Assembly: GCA_003161835.1 (NCBI GenBank)
Contig: PMNO01000530.1
Span: forward strand, 215 to 8,489
Direction: 5' to 3'
DNA from: Myxococcales bacterium
Lineage (GTDB): Bacteria > Myxococcota_A > Polyangia > Fen-1088
DNA: 8,275 nucleotides
Part shown: piece after piece, positions 1 to 5,940 of the stretch
Layout: each line of letters begins with the position of its first letter
Position numbering within the stretch: the first letter of the stretch is position 1
The notes under the pieces: generated by a model
What the model was told of the DNA's origin: nothing
The model's input: only the letters and a program-made list of their open reading frames with translations
Database searches by the model: none
Position numbers and translations under genes: made by a program

Positions 1-426
1 GGCGTTTGCACCAATCCGGTCGCGGCCAACGGGGCGACCTGCAGCGATGGCAACTCGTGCACCGCGGGTGACTCGTGTCAGGCGGGCGCCTGCGTGGCGG
101 GAGCTCCGAAGGTCTGCGCGGCCTCCGATCAGTGCCACGTGGCAGGCGTTTGCGCGCCCGCGACGGGCGTTTGCACCAATCCGGTCGCAGCCAACGGGGC
201 GACCTGCAGCGACGGCAATGCCTGCACCTCGGGTGACTCCTGCCAGGCTGGCGTCTGCGCAGCGGGAACTCCCAAGGTCTGCACGGCTTCGGGCACCTGC
301 CACGCGGCCGGCGCATGCGATGCCACCACGGGCCTCTGCTCAGATCCACTCGCCGCCAACGGTACGGCCTGCGATGATCAAAACTCGTGCACGTTGGGTG
401 ACGCGTGCCAGGGCGGGGTTTGCACC
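1..426 (+). repeat. 165-bp tandem coding repeat in protein A
   Basis: Units start at 1, 166 and 331 at the repeated Gly-[VL]-Cys codons: two full 165-base units and a partial third that diverges after about 426. Each unit encodes 55 residues with regularly spaced cysteines. The first 54 bases of units 1 and 2 differ at only three positions (24, 48 and 54 of the unit), all synonymous. The remainder of each unit is more diverged. More units may lie upstream of the window. Confidence 0.9.
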
Positions 427-867
427 CCGACGCAGATCACGGCTCCCAGCGAGTGCGTCTCGCCGGATTGCAAGCAGTGCACCCTCGACAACTGCTTCCC
501 ACCGACGGACGGCTGCACTTTGATCGCGGATCCGGCCGACAAGCAGCTCTGCGAGACGGCGTATAGCTGCTTCGTGGCGCTGACCCATCCGGGAACCACC
601 GTTCCCGGCGTTTGCACCAACGGTGGCGATCCCACCAAGTGCTGGTGTGGCACCAACCCGACCACGTGCTTGACCGACGCCGCCGCGGCGAACGGTCCTT
701 GCCGTGACGCGGTGGTGGCCGCCGCCAAGTCCGCGGATCCGGGGACCATCAACCTGCGATTCGTGGATCCCGGCTTCCCCTTGGGACGCGCGGTCAACCT
801 GTCGTCGTGCCGTGGTTCCTTCTGCGGTACCCCGCCGAATGGAAACAACGAGTGCGGCGTTCGCTAG
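1..867 (+). CDS. Cys-rich repeat surface protein A, 5'-truncated by the window edge
   Basis: The reading frame is already open at base 1 and ends at TAG (865-867), followed at once by an in-frame TGA, so 288 residues of the C-terminal part are visible and the true start lies upstream. Residues 1-142 are a Cys-rich tandem repeat with a 55-residue period (pattern C-x-D-G-N-x-C-T-x-G-D-x-C-Q-x-G-x-C), similar in style to Cys-rich repeats of myxobacterial and Dictyostelium extracellular proteins. From about Cys152 a distinct C-terminal domain begins, with DNC, a D-x-x-D-[KR]-Q-L-C-E segment, CWCG, ANGPC, FPLGRA and a final CRG-x-x-C and ECGV. The many cysteines suggest an exported, disulfide-bonded protein. 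It is paralogous to the gene at 3124-4632. No catalytic motif is recognised and its biochemical role is unknown. A surface or matrix location is inference from composition and from the exported paralogue. Confidence 0.85.
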   Translation, partial: GVCTNPVAANGATCSDGNSCTAGDSCQAGACVAGAPKVCAASDQCHVAGVCAPATGVCTNPVAANGATCSDGNACTSGDSCQAGVCAAGTPKVCTASGTCHAAGACDATTGLCSDPLAANGTACDDQNSCTLGDACQGGVCTPTQITAPSECVSPDCKQCTLDNCFPPTDGCTLIADPADKQLCETAYSCFVALTHPGTTVPGVCTNGGDPTKCWCGTNPTTCLTDAAAANGPCRDAVVAAAKSADPGTINLRFVDPGFPLGRAVNLSSCRGSFCGTPPNGNNECGVR

Positions 868-913
868 TGAGTCGGCTGATCGGCCGCCTCGCAGCGTAAC
901 GAGGACACAGTAG

Positions 914-959
914 AAAAAAAAGGACGGGCGCCGGGGAAACCTGGCGCCCGTCCTTTTTT
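914..959. terminator. Strong, probably bidirectional intrinsic terminator
   Basis: A perfect 12-bp GC-rich stem (921-932 with 943-954) is extended outward by five A-T pairs formed by the A-tract 916-920 and the T-tract 955-959. It is extended inward by a G-U pair and two G-C pairs that close a GAAA tetraloop (936-939). The A-tract on the left arm supplies a U-tract on the opposite strand, so it could stop transcription from either side. It lies 46 bases after the stop codon of protein A and separates that transcript from the next promoter region. Confidence 0.93.
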
Positions 960-992
960 ATTGTCGAGCGATTGCGCGCGATCTCTGACAAT
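960..992. promoter_or_regulatory. Inverted repeat, possible upstream activator site
   Basis: ATTGTC (960-965) and its reverse complement GACAAT (987-992) are separated by 21 bases. Three more pairs (GAG 966-968 with CTC 983-985) are possible with a one-base bulge. It sits 114-146 bases before the start point predicted from the sigma-54-type promoter at 1080-1095, the distance usual for enhancer-binding-protein sites. Function is inference; it could also be chance symmetry next to the terminator. Confidence 0.25.
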
Positions 993-1040
993 CGGGCAGC
1001 CTTTCTGGAAATCGAAACGATCCACGCGCCGCGCCGCAAG

Positions 1041-1065
1041 ATCGGCCTGGATAGTATCGGCCGAT
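1041..1065. repeat. ATCGGCC repeat and 10-bp palindrome upstream of the PstS-like gene
   Basis: ATCGGCC at 1041-1047 recurs at 1056-1062, where it is part of the perfect palindrome ATCGGCCGAT (1056-1065). A related ATCGGGC lies at 991-997. The repeats begin 15 bases apart and end 15 bases before the -24 element of the candidate promoter, so an operator role is possible. No known regulator's site is recognised. Confidence 0.3.
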
Positions 1066-1079
1066 GTCGATTTGCAGCG

Positions 1080-1095
1080 TGGTTCGCTAATTGCT
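1080..1095 (+). promoter_or_regulatory. Candidate sigma-54 (RpoN) -24/-12 promoter
   Basis: The sequence TGGTTCG-N4-TTGCT matches the consensus TGGCACG-N4-TTGCW at 10 of 12 defined positions. The invariant GG (1081-1082) and GC (1093-1094) have exact spacing. Start of transcription would be near 1106, giving a leader of about 56 bases to the ATG at 1162. No convincing sigma-70 promoter was seen in 961-1161. Sigma-54 promoters need an enhancer-binding activator, and myxobacteria encode many of these. The match was found by eye, without a genome-wide score. Confidence 0.5.
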
Positions 1096-1150
1096 TTGCG
1101 GGAAGGCCGAACGGGTGAGCAGTTCGCTCCACCGTCCCGCGAAGACCCAC

Positions 1151-1155
1151 GGAGG
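1151..1155 (+). promoter_or_regulatory. Ribosome binding site GGAGG of the PstS-like gene
   Basis: GGAGG lies six bases before the ATG at 1162. It decides the start: the frame is open back to 961, but only the 1162 start has a good Shine-Dalgarno sequence and is followed at once by a signal peptide. Confidence 0.8.
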
Positions 1156-1161
1156 ATTGCC

Positions 1162-3099
1162 ATGAGAAGGATATTTGCAAGCGCGCTAGGCGCCGCTGTT
1201 TTCGGGGCCATGTCGGCCAATTCACTCGCCGCTTTGAACCTGCAGGGTTCGGACACGCTCGAGGACGTGACGAAGGATGTCATCAACGTCTGTGGCCTCG
1301 GTTCGGTCATCAACTACGTAGGGGGAGGATCGGGTACCGGCGAGGCCGCGATGCTGGGTGGACTTCAGCAAATCGCGCCCATGTCTCGTGAGCTGAAGGC
1401 ACCCGCATGCACCCCATCGGCGTCACAGCTCCTGATCGGGTTGGACGGCATCGCGATCGTCGCGTCCAATCAACTTCTCGGCGACAGCCTCAACCAGACG
1501 CCCGACGATCAGACCGACGATTGCAGCGACACGCTAGCGGGAGGAAACAGCCTGTCCGTTCCCGGATGCACCGCGGCCGATGGTTGCACCACCCCCGGGA
1601 CCTATGTGTTCACGGACTGGCGGGACGTCCTGGCCATGGTGTACGGCGGCCAGAATCACACCGCGGCGCCACAGCTCATCAATCGGGCGCGCAATCCAGC
1701 GCGCATCAACTGCGCGAGCCCCGTTCGGCAAGCTCTGGTCAATAGCTGGACGTCGCTCTTCAGGGACTCCAGCGCGGATCCCCAGTCTTGCCGCGCGGAC
1801 AGCTGCGTGCGACTGAAGCACGCCTTCCGTCGGGGAGACCTGTCCGGCACCACTGACACGTTCGTGGAATTGGTCGGGCTGACGAAGATCGCCCCCTACA
1901 CGACGACGTTCAACCTCTTCGTTCCCACCAAGGACGCGAACGCGACCGCAAACCCATTTTGCAACGCCGGCGAAGCGCTCATGAACAAGGGTGATTCGGA
2001 TTACCTGGATCTCGACCCCATTCGACGCATCGCCGACTCCGACGCGGCTGCGATCGGCCGCTTGGGCCTGGAGCAAGTGGCCCAAGGGTACGCCGTGCCC
2101 AGCAATCCCCCAGTGGAGCCCGGCAACGACACGCGCACCGATCCCCCGGTGACGGTCTTGGCGGATTACGGCGCCCCGAATGCCCCCAACGTCTTTCCCG
2201 ATCCGAACATTCCAAACGCCCTCGCCCTGCAGCGGGCTGCATTGCCCCAGAGAAAGGGGCTGGGCGTCGTGTTGCCGATCGAGTTCCCCGCGAACTTCGG
2301 CGACGAAAGGGTCGCCTATTTCTCCACCGTACCGCTCGACGGTGAGCCGGTCCTGTGCGCGCCCGGCAAGTTCGCTCTCTCGATCGCCGACACCCAGCAC
2401 GCATCGGCGTCGATCTGCCCGGACGGCAAATCGCAGCCTTGCCTGTTGCCCGTCAACGTCGACAATCCCGCCTCGCCGAACTTCAACTGTCTGACCAACA
2501 CCCCGGTGCCCGCCTCGCCCCCTCTTCGCGATTCGCGGGTCTACAACCTCCTGGTCGTCGATGTGAACGGAAAGTTCGTACGCGACAGCTACGTGAATCC
2601 CAACTTGTTGCCCGGTCTGGCGTCGGTTCGCCAGAACCGGGTCGTGAGCGCGTTCTTCCGGCTCCAGGTGAGCCAGACCGACTATCTCGGCACGTTTCCG
2701 ACGGGGATCAACTGCAAGAAGTTTTCATCCACCGATCAGATCGGCTGCCTGGTCGAGGCCAATCCCTGCAGCATCGGCTTCGCGGGCCGCGAGGCCGTGG
2801 ACAACATCCTGAACATGGCGTTTCAGGTCGAGGGCATCAAGCCGACCTCGGACAACATTTCCAAGCTCGTGGACGGCACCGGTGGGGTCCCTTACCCCAT
2901 CTCGCGAAAGCTGTGGGTGAACGCGCTCAACGGATTTGGCTCGGTGTCTGGCGACCAAGCGGCGCTCCTCAGCTGCTTCAATGGCAGCAGCCCGGGGGTC
3001 CCGCTGAGCCTGATTGACTCCAAGGTGACGGGCCGCAACTTCGTTGCGGTGCCTGCGGGGGTTGCGCGTGCGAAGTCGTGCCCGGCGGTATTTCCGTAG
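1162..3099 (+). CDS. Large exported PstS-like substrate-binding protein, Cys-rich
   Basis: The product has 645 residues. Residues 1-23 form a Sec signal peptide (RR, hydrophobic core, cleavage after S-L-A). The mature N-terminal part has the hallmarks of PstS-type phosphate-binding proteins: GSDTL at 29-33, GGGSGTG at 54-60, a P-M-S-R-E-L segment around 74-78, DGIAI at 95-99, FTDWRDVLAMVYGG at 150-163 and D-x-SGT-x-D-x-F at 226-234. In PstS the corresponding loops hold the anion. The protein is about twice the length of PstS, with a long central region (about 265-520) that I cannot place. A PstS-like NPCSIGF segment at 534-540 follows. I count 18 mature cysteines, an even number that suggests disulfides, which is unusual for PstS. 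There is no lipobox, so it is probably released or held by a partner. The cysteine-rich protein B gene follows after 24 bases, probably in the same operon. Phosphate as ligand is inferred from family resemblance only. Confidence 0.82.
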   Translation: MRRIFASALGAAVFGAMSANSLAALNLQGSDTLEDVTKDVINVCGLGSVINYVGGGSGTGEAAMLGGLQQIAPMSRELKAPACTPSASQLLIGLDGIAIVASNQLLGDSLNQTPDDQTDDCSDTLAGGNSLSVPGCTAADGCTTPGTYVFTDWRDVLAMVYGGQNHTAAPQLINRARNPARINCASPVRQALVNSWTSLFRDSSADPQSCRADSCVRLKHAFRRGDLSGTTDTFVELVGLTKIAPYTTTFNLFVPTKDANATANPFCNAGEALMNKGDSDYLDLDPIRRIADSDAAAIGRLGLEQVAQGYAVPSNPPVEPGNDTRTDPPVTVLADYGAPNAPNVFPDPNIPNALALQRAALPQRKGLGVVLPIEFPANFGDERVAYFSTVPLDGEPVLCAPGKFALSIADTQHASASICPDGKSQPCLLPVNVDNPASPNFNCLTNTPVPASPPLRDSRVYNLLVVDVNGKFVRDSYVNPNLLPGLASVRQNRVVSAFFRLQVSQTDYLGTFPTGINCKKFSSTDQIGCLVEANPCSIGFAGREAVDNILNMAFQVEGIKPTSDNISKLVDGTGGVPYPISRKLWVNALNGFGSVSGDQAALLSCFNGSSPGVPLSLIDSKVTGRNFVAVPAGVARAKSCPAVFP

Positions 3100-3108
3100 C
3101 CCGTGGTC

Positions 3109-3114
3109 AAGGAG
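3109..3114 (+). promoter_or_regulatory. Ribosome binding site AAGGAG of protein B
   Basis: AAGGAG ends nine bases before the ATG at 3124. It favours that start over the in-frame GTG at 3103, which lies upstream of the site and has no good ribosome binding site of its own. Confidence 0.75.
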
Positions 3115-3123
3115 AACACGAAA

Positions 3124-4632
3124 ATGACAACAAAACATGTTCTGAAGTGTTGGGCTGGCGCGCTGGCCTTGTTGGGTGGAATGGCTGGCGCCTGCAGCGA
3201 CAATGGCGATCGCAATAGTTCGGCGGACCAGCGCGCGGTCGATGAACTGGGACGGCAGGTTCAGGCGGAGATGAACGTCACTCAGACGCAGAGCGCGCTG
3301 ACGATATCTGAGCTGCGCGGGGTGCGTCCCACTCTCAAGTGCGTCGAGAAGGTGTCGAGCAGCAGCTACAAGGCGCACTTTGGTTACTCGAGCAGCTCGT
3401 CGAGCAATGTGTCGATTGCCGTGGGCTTCTACAACCGCTTCTTCCAGAGTCCGAGTGGGCGTGGGCAACCGACGCTCTTCATGCCGGGATCTCACCCGGA
3501 CGCATTTCAGCTGTCGTTCGCCAGTAACAGTTCCCTCTCCTGGATCCTCGGCTATAGCTACGTAAGCGCGGTGTCGAGTTCCCCGGTCTGCCCACCCACG
3601 GGAACCGGCGGAACCACCGGAACAGGCGGCGCGGCCGGCAAGGGAGGGGCAGGCGGCGCCGCGGGCGCGGGTGGGCGTGGCGGCACGGCTGGATCGGGCA
3701 CGGGTGGCGCCCCCACTTGTCCCTCGACCTGTGATGACCACAATCCGTGCACCGTCGACATGTGCAGCGCCTCCACGGGGTTCAAGTGTTCGAACGTCGC
3801 GGTGACGAACGGCACCGCCTGTAACGACGGGAACGCCTGCACCATCGGGGATTCCTGTCAGACGGGTGCCTGCGTGGCCGGCACGCCGAAGACTTGCGTG
3901 GCGCAGGACGCCTGCCATGTGGTGGGAACGTGCGCGCCGGCCACCGGCCTGTGCTCGAACCCCGCCGCCGCGAACGGCGTCTCCTGCAATGACGGAAACG
4001 CCTGCACCACGATTGACTCGTGTCAGGGTGGCGCCTGTGTCGGGACGGCGCCGAAGACCTGCTCGGCCTTGGACCAGTGCCATGTGCCAGGGGCGTGTGT
4101 CCCTGCCACGGGTGTGTGCTCGAACCCCAACGCCGCCAATGGCACCACGTGCACCGACGGAAATATGTGCACGGCCGCCGATACCTGTCAGGCGGGAGTC
4201 TGCATCGCCGGTAGCGTCATCCCGCCGACTCATTGCCCGGGGGGAGCAATCTGCGACAACTGCACCGCCGACAACTGCGTGTCGTCGACCGATGGATGTG
4301 ACGCAATCGAGGATCCCACGGACCGGCAGCTGTGTGAAAACCTGTACGCGTGTTTCACCGACCCCGCGAACCACTGCACGGTGTTGGGCGATCCTCTCAA
4401 GTGCTGGTGCGGCATGAATACCGACACCTGCGACACCGACAATGCCCCCCCCACCCAGGCCAACGGGCCCTGTCTGCAAGCGGTCATCGCCGCCGCTCAC
4501 CTGACCGCCGCTACATACGACGCCGGGACGATCAAACTGAGGCTCGTCGATCCCGACTTCCCGCTGGGTCGCGCGGCGAACCTGACCATCTGCCGCGGTG
4601 GATACTGCGCTGCGGAGTGCGGCGTGCCGTGA
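3124..4632 (+). CDS. Multidomain Cys-rich surface protein B, putative lipoprotein
   Basis: The product has 502 residues. Residues 1-24 form an export signal ending M-A-G-A-C, a relaxed lipobox with Cys24 as possible lipid anchor; it lacks the usual Leu at -3, so simple secretion is also possible. Residues about 73-156, bounded by two cysteines, form a compact module with K-A-H-F-G-Y, a Ser run, G-F-Y-N-R-F-F and G-Q-P-T-L-F-M-P-G. From memory this resembles a beta-rich module recurring in bacterial surface proteins. Residues about 159-198 are a Gly/Thr/Ala linker. A Cys-rich repeat of 55-56 residues follows, then a C-terminal domain (from about residue 370) shared with protein A: DNC, D-R-Q-L-C-E, CWCG, ANGPC, FPLGRA, CRG, ECGV. 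It is probably co-transcribed with the PstS-like gene and may be its surface partner, which is inference. No enzyme motif is seen. Confidence 0.85.
   Translation: MTTKHVLKCWAGALALLGGMAGACSDNGDRNSSADQRAVDELGRQVQAEMNVTQTQSALTISELRGVRPTLKCVEKVSSSSYKAHFGYSSSSSSNVSIAVGFYNRFFQSPSGRGQPTLFMPGSHPDAFQLSFASNSSLSWILGYSYVSAVSSSPVCPPTGTGGTTGTGGAAGKGGAGGAAGAGGRGGTAGSGTGGAPTCPSTCDDHNPCTVDMCSASTGFKCSNVAVTNGTACNDGNACTIGDSCQTGACVAGTPKTCVAQDACHVVGTCAPATGLCSNPAAANGVSCNDGNACTTIDSCQGGACVGTAPKTCSALDQCHVPGACVPATGVCSNPNAANGTTCTDGNMCTAADTCQAGVCIAGSVIPPTHCPGGAICDNCTADNCVSSTDGCDAIEDPTDRQLCENLYACFTDPANHCTVLGDPLKCWCGMNTDTCDTDNAPPTQANGPCLQAVIAAAHLTAATYDAGTIKLRLVDPDFPLGRAANLTICRGGYCAAECGVP
3601..3717 (+). other. Gly/Thr/Ala-rich linker coding segment
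   Basis: This low-complexity stretch encodes repeats of G-T-G-G and G-A-G-G type between the N-terminal module and the Cys-rich repeats of protein B. Similar linkers follow the lipoprotein leader in many myxobacterial surface proteins and probably act as flexible spacers. Its GC-rich repeats also create a long open antisense frame that is not a gene. Confidence 0.75.
3778..4208 (+). repeat. 165/168-bp tandem coding repeat in protein B
   Basis: Units begin at 3778, 3946 and 4111 at the Gly-x-Cys codons. The first unit is 168 bases (one extra residue), the second 165, and the third is partial, ending near 4208. The encoded pattern is the same as in protein A (C-x-D-G-N-x-C-T ... C-Q-x-G-x-C). 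A half-unit with D-D-H-N-P-C-T precedes the first (3718-3777). The units are less alike at the DNA level than the first two of protein A. Confidence 0.88.
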
Positions 4633-4646
4633 GGAGCGGCCCGAGA

Positions 4647-4680
4647 CGGCGCTGCCGGGAGTGCCCCCCTGGCAGCGCCG
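4647..4680 (+). terminator. GC-rich hairpin after protein B, without U-tract
   Basis: A perfect 10-bp stem (4647-4656 with 4671-4680) can be extended by a G-U and two G-C pairs around the loop. It starts 15 bases after the stop codon of protein B. No T-run follows, so it may be a non-canonical terminator, a pause site for Rho, or a 3'-end protecting stem. The position makes a transcript-end role likely. Confidence 0.55.
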
Positions 4681-4754
4681 CCGGGTGCCGCGCCGATGTC
4701 GCGAAACTGCCGCAAGCCCGCCACGTAATTGTAATCCGCGCGGATCGGTGAGGT

Positions 4755-4763
4755 TGGTATAGA
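4755..4763 (+). promoter_or_regulatory. Weak extended -10 promoter candidate for the TPR gene
   Basis: TG-G-TATAGA carries the TGn extension and four of six -10 consensus bases in an otherwise GC-rich interval. Transcription would start near 4770, about 50 bases before the gene. A TTGTAA hexamer at 4729-4734 is 23 bases away, too far for a normal -35, so only the extended -10 supports it. Confidence 0.3.
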
Positions 4764-4823
4764 CGACCGCTCAACGAATCCGCACTCCGCACTTCGAAAT
4801 CGCCGCACGACGGGAACATGACG

Positions 4824-5873
4824 ATGACAGACACACCACAGCGCGAGTCCGATCGGGGCCAGAGGACTTCATCGGCAATCCGCGGGGGCAGTGGCGTCGG
4901 ACGTGCGGCGTGCTTCGCCTTTGTTCTGGTCGCAATCTCCGAGGGGCCGGGGGTGGTCGCCAAGGAGGAGGTCGCGGCACCGTCGGTGGGCTCTCCGGCG
5001 GCGATCGCCGCGGTTCCAACCTCGAAGGTCCCCGCCGCTGGTTCCGCGGTGCCGCGGAATGAGCCCGGGCCGGGGCAGCTCTCCAGTAAGTTTGCGATCG
5101 ACTACTGGGATCCGGAAAAGAGCGTGCCCAGCGCCAAGGATCGCGACAACAATCCACTCGAGTTCGGGTACTTCTTGCAGGATCTTCTGGAGAAGGCCGA
5201 ACGCGCGCGAAAAGACAACGACTTCCAGGCCCTGATTCGCTTCTATCGGGCCGTCGCCAAGGCGGTGCCGGACAACGCCAAGGGCTGGAGCAAGCTTTGC
5301 GAAGCGTACGAATTCGTGAAGGACCGCGACCGGGCCATCCGAGCCTGCAAATACGCGATCGAGCGGCCCGCGGTCGAGGTGCAGGACTACGTCCGCTATG
5401 TGAATCTGGTCCTGAGCAAGGATGGAGCGCTGTCGCCCGCCGAAGTTGCCGATCTGAAGGCCGTCTTTGAGCACCTTGAAAAACAGGGCCCCTCTACAGT
5501 GTTTCTGGCGAACAGCCTGCGTTGTCAGACCGCCGTGAGGGTCAAGGATGTCGCGGCGCTAGAAGCCTGCACGAAAGAGATGTCGCGCCTCGCCCCCGAC
5601 GACGCCAAGACGGTTGTGTTCCAGTGGTCGTTGGCGCTGGAGAAGGGGCAGCGAGCGGAGGCCGAGCGCCTCATTGATCGCGCGGTGAAGGCGGGCGTGC
5701 TGCTCGAGAACATTCAGCGCATGCAGAAGGTTACTTCTTCGATTGGGAGCCGCGGTCAAAAGATAGCCAAGGGCGCGGTGGTGGTCTGTGCCCTGGCCCT
5801 CGCGCTGGCAGCGGCGCTGGCGATCAGACGACGGGGAATGACCCGGGGGATGACCCAACGGCTGGCGCGCTAG
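4824..5873 (+). CDS. TPR-type periplasmic protein with C-terminal membrane anchor
   Basis: The product has 349 residues. I prefer the ATG at 4824 because GGGA (4812-4815) lies eight bases before it and only two before the alternative ATG at 4818. Residues about 24-46 are hydrophobic and end V-V-A before K-E-E: a signal peptide with a long polar lead, or an N-terminal membrane segment. A Pro/Ala-rich stretch follows to about residue 85. Residues about 132-185 read as TPR-like helical pairs (W155 in W-S-K-L-C-E-A-Y-E-F, then D-R-A-I-R-A-C-K-Y-A-I), and more helical hairpins continue to about 300. Residues about 317-338 form a membrane helix followed by RRR, which puts the short tail in the cytoplasm and the TPR region outside the inner membrane. 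TPRs bind proteins, so a scaffold role is likely. The partner is unknown; the PhoB-like gene 67 bases downstream makes a link to that system possible but unproven. Confidence 0.75.
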   Translation: MTDTPQRESDRGQRTSSAIRGGSGVGRAACFAFVLVAISEGPGVVAKEEVAAPSVGSPAAIAAVPTSKVPAAGSAVPRNEPGPGQLSSKFAIDYWDPEKSVPSAKDRDNNPLEFGYFLQDLLEKAERARKDNDFQALIRFYRAVAKAVPDNAKGWSKLCEAYEFVKDRDRAIRACKYAIERPAVEVQDYVRYVNLVLSKDGALSPAEVADLKAVFEHLEKQGPSTVFLANSLRCQTAVRVKDVAALEACTKEMSRLAPDDAKTVVFQWSLALEKGQRAEAERLIDRAVKAGVLLENIQRMQKVTSSIGSRGQKIAKGAVVVCALALALAAALAIRRRGMTRGMTQRLAR

Positions 5874-5902
5874 CCGCCACCAGGCGGGCGTGTCCGCGGG
5901 AC

Positions 5903-5930
5903 TTTGCCGGTTGACCGGTTGTGATACCCT
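5903..5930 (+). promoter_or_regulatory. Promoter candidate of the response regulator gene, with overlapping symmetry
   Basis: TACCCT (5925-5930) fits the TANNNT form of a -10 element, and TTTGCC (5903-5908) stands 16 bases upstream as a poor -35. Between them lies the perfect inverted repeat CCGGT-TG-ACCGG (5907-5918), and the 8-base near-repeat CCGGTTGA/CCGGTTGT (5907-5922). Start of transcription would be around 5937, leaving almost no leader before the ATG at 5941, which has no visible Shine-Dalgarno sequence. An autoregulatory operator is possible. The assignment is by eye only. Confidence 0.33.
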
Positions 5931-5940
5931 GACTTCCGCC

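Noticed and set aside
1..426. CRISPR-like array
   Set aside because: The 165-base period is in frame, coding and without unique spacers. It is a protein repeat.
47..523. Forward open frame in another phase over protein A
   Set aside because: It is an Arg/Ala/Pro-rich shadow of the Cys-rich repeat frame, which has the periodic cysteines and a paralogue.
961..1161. N-terminal extension of the PstS-like gene to 961
   Set aside because: The frame is open, but it would put 67 Arg-rich residues before a clear signal peptide and begin within the terminator. The ATG at 1162 has GGAGG.
868..1161. Pho box for PhoB binding before the cassette
   Set aside because: I looked for two CTGTCA-like 7-mers in 11-base phase. 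Only single partial matches (CTGACAA near 986) were found, not a direct repeat pair.
1534..2400. Antisense open frame of 288 codons on the - strand
   Set aside because: It is fully inside the PstS-like gene, with no domain and no convincing start, while the + strand frame has a signal peptide and family motifs.
2725..4500. Long antisense open frame of 591 codons on the - strand
   Set aside because: It lies across three well-supported features of the + strand (PstS-like gene, protein B and its Gly-rich linker). Its translation is Arg/Gly/Ala-rich low complexity without motifs, as expected from the complement of GC-rich coding DNA.
5911..5916. TTGACC as a -35 element of the response regulator gene
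   Set aside because: It matches five of six consensus bases, but no -10-like hexamer lies 16-18 bases downstream. It is better read as part of the inverted repeat.
5890..5940. Upstream GTG start for the response regulator
   Set aside because: It would add 17 residues before the canonical receiver-domain start MARILVVEDE, which is where the family begins.
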